Notes under the pieces: generated by a model
Databases searched by the model: none
The model's input: only the letters and a program-made list of their open reading frames with translations
What the model was told of the DNA's origin: nothing
DNA from: Bacteroidota bacterium
GTDB taxonomy: Bacteria; Bacteroidota; Bacteroidia; Bacteroidales; SZUA-534
Assembly (NCBI GenBank): GCA_020047835.1
Contig: JAIFNJ010000185.1
Span: 1 to 11,143 of the forward strand
Length of the DNA stretch: 11,143 bases
Direction: 5' to 3'
Program-made: the position numbers and the translations under genes
Shown: positions 1 to 7,333 of the stretch, in pieces
Layout: every line of letters begins with the position of its first letter
Position numbering within the stretch: the first letter of the stretch is position 1

Positions 1-368
1 CCGCCTCTTTGGTATACTTCAACGGCCCAGGTTTTCATTTTCGAGAATGGAACACTGTCAATATTTACCGAATCGGCTATATGACCTAAATCCCAACCAT
101 AAACTGCCGGGAAATCGCCACATGCATCATTAATATCGCTGCGGAAGTTTTCACCTTTCCATCCCATTCCATAAGCCAGTGCATCCTGATGACCTATCAT
201 TACTCCTTTTTGAGCATTGACAGCAATTTTGCTTACTAATTGAATAGCTTCTGGCGAAGCTAATTTATCACTTACCGTGCTCTCTTTCATTTGATTGCTC
301 AACGAGTTGCATGAAAGCAATAAATTAGCTGTTGCCAAAACCATTACTAAACCTAAACCTCTAATCAT
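1..368 (-). CDS. GH26 lipoprotein, probable endo-beta-1,4-mannanase (partial, C-terminus beyond window)
   Basis: Only the first 122 codons are present; the frame runs open off base 1. Residues 1-20 form a lipoprotein signal with lipobox L-L-S-C (Cys20), so the mature enzyme is probably lipid-anchored, likely in the outer membrane. Residues 54-97 match the conserved N-terminal part of glycoside hydrolase family 26: GVMIGHQD at 55-62, then GMGW at 67-70, SDI at 77-79 and GDFPAVYGWDLGH at 84-96. This block is typical of Bacteroidota GH26 mannanases, which hydrolyse internal beta-1,4-mannosidic bonds. The two catalytic glutamates lie downstream, outside the window, so activity cannot be checked. 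The ATG at 368 is well fixed because an in-frame TAA sits 15 bases upstream (384-386). The gene is transcribed away from the TonB receptor gene and has its own promoter region with tandem repeats. GH26 also includes other activities such as beta-1,3-xylanase and lichenase; mannanase is the most likely. Confidence 0.85.
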   Translation of the reverse strand, partial: MIRGLGLVMVLATANLLLSCNSLSNQMKESTVSDKLASPEAIQLVSKIAVNAQKGVMIGHQDALAYGMGWKGENFRSDINDACGDFPAVYGWDLGHIADSVNIDSVPFSKMKTWAVEVYQRG

Positions 369-391
369 GAAAAAACTTTTACTTTACTTAG

Positions 392-399
392 CAAAAGTA
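392..399 (-). promoter_or_regulatory. Putative -7 promoter box for the GH26 gene
   Basis: On the minus strand these bases read TACTTTTG, an exact match to the Bacteroidota -7 consensus TAnnTTTG. The box lies 24 bases before the GH26 start codon. It implies a short leader and initiation roughly around 380-390. A TTG at 424-426 on the minus strand is 24 bases upstream of the box, longer than the usual gap for a -33 element. The promoter may therefore be weak alone and depend on an activator bound at the adjacent repeats. Assigned by motif only. Confidence 0.45.
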
Positions 400-417
400 T
401 ATCAGAATAAAATAGTT

Positions 418-500
418 CTATTTCAACTATGTACCCGATGCTTTAAGTTATGTACCGAATACTTTTACCTATGTATCATTAGTCTTTTACTTATGTATCA
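418..500 (-). promoter_or_regulatory. Four helically phased direct repeats, candidate AraC/HTCS operator
   Basis: On the minus strand the hexamer TACATA occurs four times, at 497-492, 475-470, 454-449 and 433-428. The spacings are 22, 21 and 21 bp, about two helical turns. Conservation continues beyond the hexamer: the four copies read TACATAAGTAAAAG, TACATAGGTAAAAG, TACATAACTTAAAG and TACATAGTTGAAAT. The unit is therefore roughly TACATARNTNAAAK, usually preceded by G or GA. The last copy ends about 18 bp upstream of the putative -7 box of the GH26 gene, a position suited to activation. AraC-family proteins recognise half-sites with about 21-bp direct spacing (AraC at araI1/araI2 is the classic case). 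The HTCS in this window carries such a DNA-binding domain. The repeats are seen directly; the binding protein is inferred. Confidence 0.6.
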
Positions 501-796
501 TTTATTGGCCTAAAAAACACGCATACAAATAGTTGAAAAAAATAGTTAATACTTATAAAAGGTAAATTAAGTTTCGGCAATAAGAAATAATGTTTTTAAA
601 TAACATAAAACCAATTATACCCCGCGTCGATAAAGCAAAAATTTCTTATAAATGATACTAGATTAAAAGGAATAGTCAGGATCGGATACATATTTTATAT
701 TCTATTGGTAATTAATGCTGTTATTTTGCTCATAAAAAAATACTATTGGCACATAGCATTCTAAGTTAAAACCAGTGGTTATAATAGCTAGTTAAT
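501..796. other. Remaining intergenic region upstream of the TonB receptor gene
   Basis: No gene is supported here. The stretch is very AT-rich and should contain the promoter of the four-gene cassette that starts at 797. No exact TAnnTTTG box is visible on the plus strand; near matches are TATTTTG at 722-728 and TACTATTG at 741-748. Three segments resemble the operator unit in plus orientation: ATAGTTGAAA at 529-538 (exact inverse of 421-430), TACATA at 687-692 and CACATA at 751-755 and its flank. A 13-bp direct repeat, GCTCATAAAAAAA, occurs at 728-740 and again at 808-820 inside the receptor gene. No convincing Shine-Dalgarno sequence precedes the ATG at 797, which is usual in this phylum. 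Confidence 0.4.
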
Positions 797-3541
797 ATGT
801 TAAAAAAGCTCATAAAAAAACAGTCACTACTATACCTATTCATCCTCTTTTTTTTAGGGTTTCCAATATATGCTACTTATGCTCAGGAAATAAAGGCGAA
901 GTTAATTTCGGCGTCCTTTACCAATACCCCTTTAAAAGAGGTTATAAAGCAGCTGGAAGTAAAATCGAGCGTTCGTATTTATTATCAGCCGGAATGGCTA
1001 ACAGACCTTGTTTTTAGCGGCTCTTTTAATGAAAAAACCATTAATACAATTCTTGAAAAAGTTCTCGATAAAACCGGATTAGTAAGTATTACCATTGGCA
1101 ATAACTTTTATATAGTTCCAAAGGAACAAGTGGCGGTACACCTTAAAACGATGAACAATTTATTTGGAGGTTATAACCAGGAATTAATAAAGGATTTCAT
1201 TCTTATTGGGAATCCAAGCGATATTGGCAAGTATTCAAAAAATCGCATTAGTGGTTTTGTTTTGGACGGAAAAAACGGAGAATCGTTGGTTGGTTCCACT
1301 GTTCAAGTTTTGAATACCAGTATTTATGGAGTGTCAGGTTCAAACGGGAACTATTATTTTGAAGTTCCATCGGGAACGTATCAGCTTAAAGTTACCAGTG
1401 TGGGCTACGAAGGGCAAGTGTTAAACATTAAAGTTTTAGGACCGGGAACCTTTAATATTGAGTTGTTTGAGGAATCGCACGCCATAAACGAAGTGGTTAT
1501 TTTGTCGGAAAAAGTGGATCGCAATGTAACCCGCGATCAAATGAGCATTGTTGAACTGGATGCCAAATCGATTAAAAACTTACCTTCGATGATAGGTGAA
1601 CGCGACATAATAAAAAGCTTTACCACCATGCCGGGCGTAAAATCAGTAGGTGAATTTGGTGCTGGCATTAATGTGCGCGGCGGAGGCGAAGATCAAAACT
1701 TGTATTTACTTGAAAATAGTCCTTTATTCAATACCTCACATGTTATGGGCTTGCTTTCGGCGGTAAATCCTGATGCAGTTACTGCAGTGGCTTTATATAA
1801 GGGGCATATCCCACCAGAATATGGCGAGCGTGTTTCGTCAGTTATGGATATAAATTTTAACGGGCGCGAAGTTAAAAAATTCAAAGGTACAGGAGGTATT
1901 GGAATATATAGCAGCCGTTTGATGTTTGAAATACCTGTATATAAAAACCTGGTATCGCTGAAATTGGGAGGACGTACCAGTTATTCCGATTATTTGCTTA
2001 CAAAAATGCCCGACTATAATCTTCAAAACAGTTCTGCTTCGTTTTACGATTTGAATGGAATGCTAAGCATTAACTTGAAAAACAATCCCATTTCACTTTT
2101 TGCCTATCGCAGTTACGATTATTTCAAGTATGCCAACGATTTTTCATACCAATATGGCAACCAGTTGCTTTCAGCTAATTGGCAGCACATTTTTAATCCA
2201 AGTTTTAACACTACACTTTCCGGTTCATACAGTTCCTATTCCTTAACCAATACTATGGATGAAGAACCAACTACGGCACAAGTGGTATATTCCAGTGTGA
2301 ATTACTTGTCGGGGAAAATAATGGCTGAATATACCGGCTTCAGCGAACAAACTATTACCATGGGAGCACAGGTGCTTCAATACCAGATTAGGCCTGGTGA
2401 AAGAGAGCCCATTGGTCAATCGCAAGTTGATTATTTGAATATACGAAAAGAATTAGGTCACGAATATTCAGTATTTATTAACGAAGCTGTAAAATTAAGC
2501 AGCCATCTTTCCTTTCAGGCAGGGCTGCGATACACGCTGTATCGATATATGGGGCATCAAACCATTTATACCTATGAAACTAATAGTGCAGCAACTGGTG
2601 TTACCGATACTTCAAATTTTAATTCAGGTGAAGTGGTGGCAAGTTATCAGGGAATTGAACCACGCGCTTCTTTTAAGTATTTAATCAATCCCATCAGCTC
2701 AGTAAAACTTAGTTATAACCGCAACAAACAATACCTGGCCCTCCTCTCTTATACTTCTATCACCACTCCCGAAGATATATGGAAACTGGCCGATCCCTTC
2801 ATAAAACCCATCATAGTTGATCAGCTGGCTTTAGGTTATTATCGCAATTTCTTAAATAATGGCATCGAAGCATCGGTTGAATGGTATTATAAAAAATTAC
2901 AGAATCTTACGGAATACCGTAATGGAGCAGAATTAGAGCTTAATCCGCATGTTGAAACGGAGTTGCTAATGGCTACCGGCAAAAATTATGGATTGGAAAT
3001 GATGGTAAAAAAGACACAGGGTAAACTTACCGGAAGCATATCATATACCTATGCCAGAGCTTTTAAGCAAACCAATGGAGCTAATTTCTCTGACCGCATC
3101 AATAACAATCAGATTTACCCTTCGCAATACGATGTACCCCATGATCTTAACTTGAGTTTTTCATATCAGTTAAACCGTCGGATACGCTTTGGAAGTAGTT
3201 TCACTTTTGCATCCGGAAGGCCTGTAACTTTGCCTGAATATACCTATTATCTGGGGCAGAGTCAGCTTGTTTATTATTCCGATCGAAATAAATATCGTCT
3301 TCCGGACTATCATCGACTCGATGTTTCTATAAGCATTGACGAAAGCCTTAAAAAGAAAAAGAAATGGAAAGGAAGTTGGAATTTTGCCATCTTAAATATT
3401 TATGGAAGAGATAATGCTTACTCTATAATATACCAGCGCGATACACCAAGGCCTGAAAACAATTATCAGGTTTTTAGTATGTATCAAATGTATTTAATAG
3501 GGGTTCCATTCCCTACCATAACTTATAATTTTGTGTTTTAA
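797..3541 (+). CDS. TonB-dependent outer-membrane receptor with STN and carboxypeptidase-like N-terminal domains
   Basis: 914 residues. A signal peptide (1-29, cleavage likely at YA-QE) is followed by an STN (secretin/TonB short N-terminal) domain at about 36-108. A carboxypeptidase-D-regulatory-like beta-sandwich follows at about 149-225 (ISGFVLDGKNGESLVGSTVQV). A TonB-box-like segment, NEVVIL, lies at 231-236, then a plug domain at about 248-352 (INVRGGGEDQN, YLLENSPLFN). The rest is an outer-membrane beta-barrel ending in aromatic FVF, as expected for barrel assembly. Such receptors use TonB energy to import a ligand across the outer membrane. An STN domain often signals to a FecR-type anti-sigma factor, but no sigma/FecR pair is in view. 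The protein is not a typical SusC/RagA: it is shorter and is followed by DUF4249 rather than SusD. Its stop overlaps the next start by one base (TAATG), so translation is probably coupled. The substrate is unknown. Confidence 0.9.
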   Translation: MLKKLIKKQSLLYLFILFFLGFPIYATYAQEIKAKLISASFTNTPLKEVIKQLEVKSSVRIYYQPEWLTDLVFSGSFNEKTINTILEKVLDKTGLVSITIGNNFYIVPKEQVAVHLKTMNNLFGGYNQELIKDFILIGNPSDIGKYSKNRISGFVLDGKNGESLVGSTVQVLNTSIYGVSGSNGNYYFEVPSGTYQLKVTSVGYEGQVLNIKVLGPGTFNIELFEESHAINEVVILSEKVDRNVTRDQMSIVELDAKSIKNLPSMIGERDIIKSFTTMPGVKSVGEFGAGINVRGGGEDQNLYLLENSPLFNTSHVMGLLSAVNPDAVTAVALYKGHIPPEYGERVSSVMDINFNGREVKKFKGTGGIGIYSSRLMFEIPVYKNLVSLKLGGRTSYSDYLLTKMPDYNLQNSSASFYDLNGMLSINLKNNPISLFAYRSYDYFKYANDFSYQYGNQLLSANWQHIFNPSFNTTLSGSYSSYSLTNTMDEEPTTAQVVYSSVNYLSGKIMAEYTGFSEQTITMGAQVLQYQIRPGEREPIGQSQVDYLNIRKELGHEYSVFINEAVKLSSHLSFQAGLRYTLYRYMGHQTIYTYETNSAATGVTDTSNFNSGEVVASYQGIEPRASFKYLINPISSVKLSYNRNKQYLALLSYTSITTPEDIWKLADPFIKPIIVDQLALGYYRNFLNNGIEASVEWYYKKLQNLTEYRNGAELELNPHVETELLMATGKNYGLEMMVKKTQGKLTGSISYTYARAFKQTNGANFSDRINNNQIYPSQYDVPHDLNLSFSYQLNRRIRFGSSFTFASGRPVTLPEYTYYLGQSQLVYYSDRNKYRLPDYHRLDVSISIDESLKKKKKWKGSWNFAILNIYGRDNAYSIIYQRDTPRPENNYQVFSMYQMYLIGVPFPTITYNFVF

Positions 3542-4746
3542 TGAGGATAAATAATCGAAACAACTGCTTTAGGAATTCCCTGTTTGTAAAAACAGGAATT
3601 ATTGCAATGGTATTCATATCACTTACATTGAGTCAATGTCAGGTACCTTATGAAAATGATAATCTGGACGCCAATGCAAAAATTCCTGTGGTAAATGGAG
3701 TATTGAGCACTTTAAATGGGTTGCAAAGCTTCGATTTGTATTATGCAATGCCCTATAACAACAACCGGATGAAACGCATTGCCGGAGCTCAGGTTTTTCT
3801 TAATACCGATACTCAGGAATCATACCAATTGCTTGAGTTAACACCTGGACGGTATAGTATCGACAAAAACTTAGTATTGCTTAATTATGGCACAGGTTAT
3901 TTTGTTGAAGTGCGTATGCCCGATGGTACATTGCTAAAGTCGGAACCCATGATATTGAATGATACCATTGGTATTGATAAAGTGTTTTACGATTTTAATC
4001 AACAGGTTACTATTGTAGAAGACCTTAATGGTAATTTTAACAAAGTAACAGAGCAAGGAATATTTATATATTTGAAAATGAACCCTCCTAAACGTGAGAA
4101 TGTGTATTATCGGGCAATGTCTGATTATTATGTGCACTCGCAAGATTGGGTTCACCGTGAAGGCGGATTTCAGATTGATTGCACATTCTACCAACTAAAT
4201 TATAAAATTACCTACGACACTTTATACGATGTGTTGGAAGGCGTTTCAAACACTAATTTCCCGAACATTGGAAATGTTTCGGATAAATGGGAAAACAGTG
4301 CAGCCGATTTAACTGTGAATACCATCTTTTTGCCAGCCGATCCCGAATGTCGGAACTTTTCGCAATATACTTCCAACACCTTTATTGAATGGATTTTTCC
4401 CGTTGATTTAATAACCACTTCTGCCGAAACTTACAACTATTATTCAAAAGCAAAAGAACAACTGAATCCATCCGATAGAATTTTTGACCCCATTCCGCAA
4501 CAATTGTATGGTAATATGTATTCCGAAACCGAACCAAACAGTGCGGTATTGGGTTTGTTCGATGTGGTTTCGGTGAGCAGGCGGTATTATGCCGTTTATG
4601 TGGAGGAATCGTTTGGATACCGCTCGTACCAAGGCCGTTTTTATAACGACACAGTAATAAAAGGAGGCTGGTATCCAAAACGGTTTTATGTTGACACTAC
4701 ATTTGTTGATACCGTTTTTCCTGAAAATCAGGTGTTTAATTATTAA
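3541..4746 (+). CDS. DUF4249 family lipoprotein
   Basis: 401 residues. A long lipoprotein signal leads to Cys33 (lipobox L-S-Q-C; Gln at -1 is unusual but seen in this phylum). The N-terminal part follows the DUF4249 pattern: a short beta-strand PVVNGVLS at 49-56, then GAQVFLN at 82-88 and PGRYSID at 102-108, followed by a beta-rich sandwich. DUF4249 proteins are Bacteroidota envelope lipoproteins, commonly encoded directly downstream of a TonB-dependent receptor, and are presumed to act as its surface or periplasmic partner. No catalytic residues are known for the family. The ATG shares one base with the receptor stop codon, which supports both the start choice and co-expression. A strong hairpin falls in codons 12-20 and may tune its expression relative to the receptor. 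The family call is confident; the molecular role is not known. Confidence 0.82.
   Translation: MRINNRNNCFRNSLFVKTGIIAMVFISLTLSQCQVPYENDNLDANAKIPVVNGVLSTLNGLQSFDLYYAMPYNNNRMKRIAGAQVFLNTDTQESYQLLELTPGRYSIDKNLVLLNYGTGYFVEVRMPDGTLLKSEPMILNDTIGIDKVFYDFNQQVTIVEDLNGNFNKVTEQGIFIYLKMNPPKRENVYYRAMSDYYVHSQDWVHREGGFQIDCTFYQLNYKITYDTLYDVLEGVSNTNFPNIGNVSDKWENSAADLTVNTIFLPADPECRNFSQYTSNTFIEWIFPVDLITTSAETYNYYSKAKEQLNPSDRIFDPIPQQLYGNMYSETEPNSAVLGLFDVVSVSRRYYAVYVEESFGYRSYQGRFYNDTVIKGGWYPKRFYVDTTFVDTVFPENQVFNY
3574..3600 (+). promoter_or_regulatory. Hairpin in the first codons of the DUF4249 gene
   Basis: AATTCC (3574-3579) plus TGTTT (3581-3585) pair with AAACA (3590-3594) plus GGAATT (3595-3600). This gives 11 base pairs with one bulged C at 3580 and a four-base loop, GTAA. 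It begins 33 bases after the overlapping stop/start of the two genes. No T-run follows, so it is not a standard terminator. It could affect re-initiation, pausing or mRNA decay between receptor and lipoprotein. It may also be only a by-product of the coding sequence. Confidence 0.35.
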
Positions 4747-4754
4747 TTTGAATT

Positions 4755-6494
4755 ATGGGAATTACTATGCAAAATAGATTTCATTATATATTAAAACTTC
4801 CAAAAATATTCTTACTGATAGCTGCCTTGTTATCAAATGGCTTTATTGCCAATGCGCAGCAGGTTAACGTACATTTGAATAAACAAGTCTTTATAGGAGG
4901 TTCTTTATTAAAATATGCAGTTTACCTTAGTGAACCAATAAATAAAAAGAACAAGTTGGCTTTGGGAACAATCGTATATTTTGATATCTCCGATATTAAT
5001 AACCAATCAGTTACCAATTGGAAAATCCAAGTTAATGGCAATAAAGCAGATGGAGCGTTTATAATACCTGATAATTTATTGAATGGATTGTATTTTTTGC
5101 ATGTTTATACTAACAGCTCCAGAGCTGAAGCTTTGAAAAGTACCTATTCAACGCCTATTTTGATTCAGGAAATTCAACTAGAGCCGATGCAACAAATTTC
5201 CCTGGTAAAAAATACATCGGAAGCAACACATACCGACAGCAATAACGCCTTATTTGTAAACAACAATTTGCTCAAAGTAACAGTGGAGCAGGATACCAGT
5301 TCGGTTCCTTATACTGGTTCAACTAAATTATGTGTTTCATTGGCAAAAGAAAGTATTACCGCTCAAATGTCGGTGTCAATTACTGAAATATCACCTTTCA
5401 GCGATATGTTAGCTCAGGTTTCCCTTGAAGCTTCCAAATATAAGGAACTAGTAAGTAATCAAGATTATTTGAATTTTGATGTAGAACAGGGCTTTACCAT
5501 TCTTTCGGGTAAGGTATTCGGTAAAAATGGAGCTCCCTGCAGCAATCAGCCGGTTTATATTTCGTTTACGGGTCAATCGGTGAGTTTCCGCTACTCCATA
5601 ACCGATGAAAAGGGCAATTTTTGTTTTGCCCTGGATACGAATTGGAATAACAAAGAATTATTGCTCCAACTGGGTTTTAACACGCCGGGTTTTGATAGTG
5701 TGGTTTGGGAGATTGATCAAAAAAGGCCTCAGCTTGGTTCTTTTGATACCGTGGGTTATACTTTGAAAACCAATGAATACGAGTATTTACTCCAACTCCA
5801 AAAAAGGGAATTGGTGAACCGGATTTTTACACCTAAAACCAATGTTGAACTCCAACCAAATCGTAATCTTACCATTGATAATTTCTTCTTAAATCCCACC
5901 TATGTGATTTATCCTGCTGATTTTGAATCGTTAAACGATTTTAAAGAAATTGCTGACAATATATTGCCGGCTGTAAGGTTTAAAAAGGAAGGCGATAGCT
6001 ATAAAATGGGAATTATCACAGAACAACAGCAGGTGGTTTTTGAAAATGTGTTGGTCTGCCTCAATGGAAATCCGGTTATGGATATGAATACCGTTGCGCA
6101 CTTTTCGTCAGCAGAAATAGAACGTGTTGAAATATTTAGTTCTGAACTTCTTTATGGGCATTTAACTTATATGGGTGTGGTTTCTATTTTTACCCGAAAC
6201 AAAAACTTTTCGCTTAAGGAGGTGTCGCCCTTTGGGTATTATTACGGTAATAATTTTTATGCTGATGCTTTTCAGCCAGCAAGTAATAACCCGAATAGTC
6301 CGGTAGTGGAGCCTGATGTGTATTGGAATCCTAATGTGAACTTAGCTCAAAATGAATCTTTTTCATTCAAAGTAGCTCCAGTAGATATCGGTGAGAAGTA
6401 TTTGCTTACCATTTATGGAAATACCAAAACGGGAGAATCTATTTTATATCAGCAACCCATTCATTTAGGAAAAAACAATCAACCAATGGAATAA
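4755..6494 (+). CDS. Exported MG2-like / plug-like domain protein lacking a beta-barrel
   Basis: 579 residues from the first ATG. A second in-frame ATG at 4767 gives a cleaner signal peptide and may be the true start; cleavage is likely after ANA (residue 34). Residues about 36-135 resemble the alpha-2-macroglobulin MG2-type beta-sandwich found in large Bacteroidota surface proteins (VHLNKQVFIGGSLLKY, then DGAFIIPDNLLNGLYFLHVYT). Residues about 245-315 resemble a carboxypeptidase-regulatory/CNA-like sandwich (SGKVFGKNGAP, ITDEKGNFCF). Residues about 425-482 look like a TonB-receptor plug fragment (VLVCLNGNPVMD, then IERVEIFS, YGHLTYMGVVSIFTR). The tail contains PDVYWNPNV at 520-528, a motif also seen at the end of such MG2-plug proteins. 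No barrel follows. It lies 8 bp after the DUF4249 gene, so it is likely an operon partner of the receptor. Function is unknown; a surface or periplasmic accessory role is inferred. Confidence 0.65.
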   Translation: MGITMQNRFHYILKLPKIFLLIAALLSNGFIANAQQVNVHLNKQVFIGGSLLKYAVYLSEPINKKNKLALGTIVYFDISDINNQSVTNWKIQVNGNKADGAFIIPDNLLNGLYFLHVYTNSSRAEALKSTYSTPILIQEIQLEPMQQISLVKNTSEATHTDSNNALFVNNNLLKVTVEQDTSSVPYTGSTKLCVSLAKESITAQMSVSITEISPFSDMLAQVSLEASKYKELVSNQDYLNFDVEQGFTILSGKVFGKNGAPCSNQPVYISFTGQSVSFRYSITDEKGNFCFALDTNWNNKELLLQLGFNTPGFDSVVWEIDQKRPQLGSFDTVGYTLKTNEYEYLLQLQKRELVNRIFTPKTNVELQPNRNLTIDNFFLNPTYVIYPADFESLNDFKEIADNILPAVRFKKEGDSYKMGIITEQQQVVFENVLVCLNGNPVMDMNTVAHFSSAEIERVEIFSSELLYGHLTYMGVVSIFTRNKNFSLKEVSPFGYYYGNNFYADAFQPASNNPNSPVVEPDVYWNPNVNLAQNESFSFKVAPVDIGEKYLLTIYGNTKTGESILYQQPIHLGKNNQPME

Positions 6495-6499
6495 TTTAT

Positions 6500-7177
6500 A
6501 TGGCAAAAAAATATGTTATACTTTTTGGAATTTTAGTTCTGGGATACACCCTTTTGGCACAAGTAACCAGTAACGAGGCTTGTGCAGGCTTGCCTGAAAC
6601 GGTAAGCAACGTTCCCGTAGTAGCCACTACTTATGTAAATGAATTTCCATCGAAAAAAGAACAATTTTACAACAATTGGACCAAAGGAACCATCTGTTTT
6701 AGCAATGGGTACAGAGTGCCTAATTGCATGATTCGCTATAATGGTTGGAATGACGAATTGCTATGGTTGCGCGAAACCGATTATAAAACCGGTATAGTCA
6801 TAAAGGGAAAAGTAGTATCGTTTACCTTTGAAAACTCTATGGAAAAAGAAGGCATGCGATTTATTCATTATATTGATACCAGTGGGTTTCAAAAAATCGA
6901 TATTTATCTGGAAGTAATTGCTGAAGGAATAACTTCGGTGTATTGCTATCGCAAAGTAACCCTGCTAAAAGGTGAGGAAAAATTTGTCACCAGATTTCAA
7001 TATTACATAAAGCAGAACAATATGCTTCAAAAGTTCACGCCTCGCAAGCGCAATTTACTGGCGTTTTTCCCAAAAGAAAAGCATAAAGCCATTAAAGAAA
7101 TGTTGCATGTAAACCATCTGAAATTAAATAACGATAAGCAATTGGCTGAAATTATCAATAGAATTAATGAATTGTAA
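6500..7177 (+). CDS. Exported protein of unknown function, last gene of the receptor cassette
   Basis: 225 residues, not recognised as a named family. Residues 1-20 are a signal peptide ending LLA-Q, with no lipobox, so the product is probably periplasmic or outer-membrane associated. The mature part shows YNNWTKGTICFSNGYRVPNCMIRYNGWNDELLWL at roughly 57-90 in three adjoining segments: a turn, a strand, then the RYN-x-W-N-D-E-L motif. This pattern of a loaded-region motif followed by short beta-strands recurs in uncharacterised Bacteroidota exported proteins. Four cysteines (28, 66, 76, 149) remain after cleavage. The C-terminal third (about 175-225) is lysine-rich and helical (RKRNLLAFFPKEKHKAIKEM). 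It starts 5 bp after the preceding stop, so it is almost certainly cotranscribed with the receptor, DUF4249 and MG2/plug-like genes. No clear terminator follows. Confidence 0.6.
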   Translation: MAKKYVILFGILVLGYTLLAQVTSNEACAGLPETVSNVPVVATTYVNEFPSKKEQFYNNWTKGTICFSNGYRVPNCMIRYNGWNDELLWLRETDYKTGIVIKGKVVSFTFENSMEKEGMRFIHYIDTSGFQKIDIYLEVIAEGITSVYCYRKVTLLKGEEKFVTRFQYYIKQNNMLQKFTPRKRNLLAFFPKEKHKAIKEMLHVNHLKLNNDKQLAEIINRINEL

Positions 7178-7288
7178 AAAGGGTTATTTTTCTAAAATTA
7201 CCTAAGTAACGTGAGTTCGACCTAACAAAATAAATGTGTGTAAAATTGTAAGTCGAACGTAAAGAACCTTATTTCTTTTCTAATTTCT

Positions 7289-7323
7289 GTCCTTTTGCTT
7301 GACCAAAAGGACCAAAAGTCAAG
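7289..7323 (+). repeat. Hairpin with a competing alternative pairing
   Basis: GTCCTTTTG (7289-7297) pairs perfectly with CAAAAGGAC (7304-7312) around the loop CTTGAC (7298-7303). The loop itself is complementary to GTCAAG at 7318-7323, so two exclusive folds are possible. It lies inside the 548-bp element, near its left end, and mirrors the hairpin at 7682-7710 near the right end. Confidence 0.55.
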
Positions 7324-7333
7324 CGAAATTTCC

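Noticed and set aside
295..513. 72-codon plus-strand reading frame over the GH26 start and its upstream repeats
   Set aside because: It runs antisense to the lipoprotein signal of the GH26 gene, its cysteine/leucine/tyrosine pattern is low-complexity, and the period in it (YLC, CTE, LCT) comes from translating the 21-bp DNA repeats.
1693..2425. Minus-strand frames of 60-63 codons inside the TonB receptor gene
   Set aside because: They are antisense to the plug and barrel coding region and show no family features.
3934..4678. Several minus-strand frames of 62-98 codons inside the DUF4249 gene
   Set aside because: All lie opposite a convincing gene, have no recognisable domains or signals, and overlap each other; they are shadows of the coding strand.
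797..4746. A SusC/SusD pair
   Set aside because: The receptor is shorter than SusC/RagA proteins and its partner matches DUF4249, not the helical SusD/RagB fold.
7176..7195. Possible terminator after the last gene of the cassette
   Set aside because: AAAAA (7176-7180) and TTTTT (7187-7191) form only five A-T pairs, too weak for an intrinsic terminator despite the T-run.
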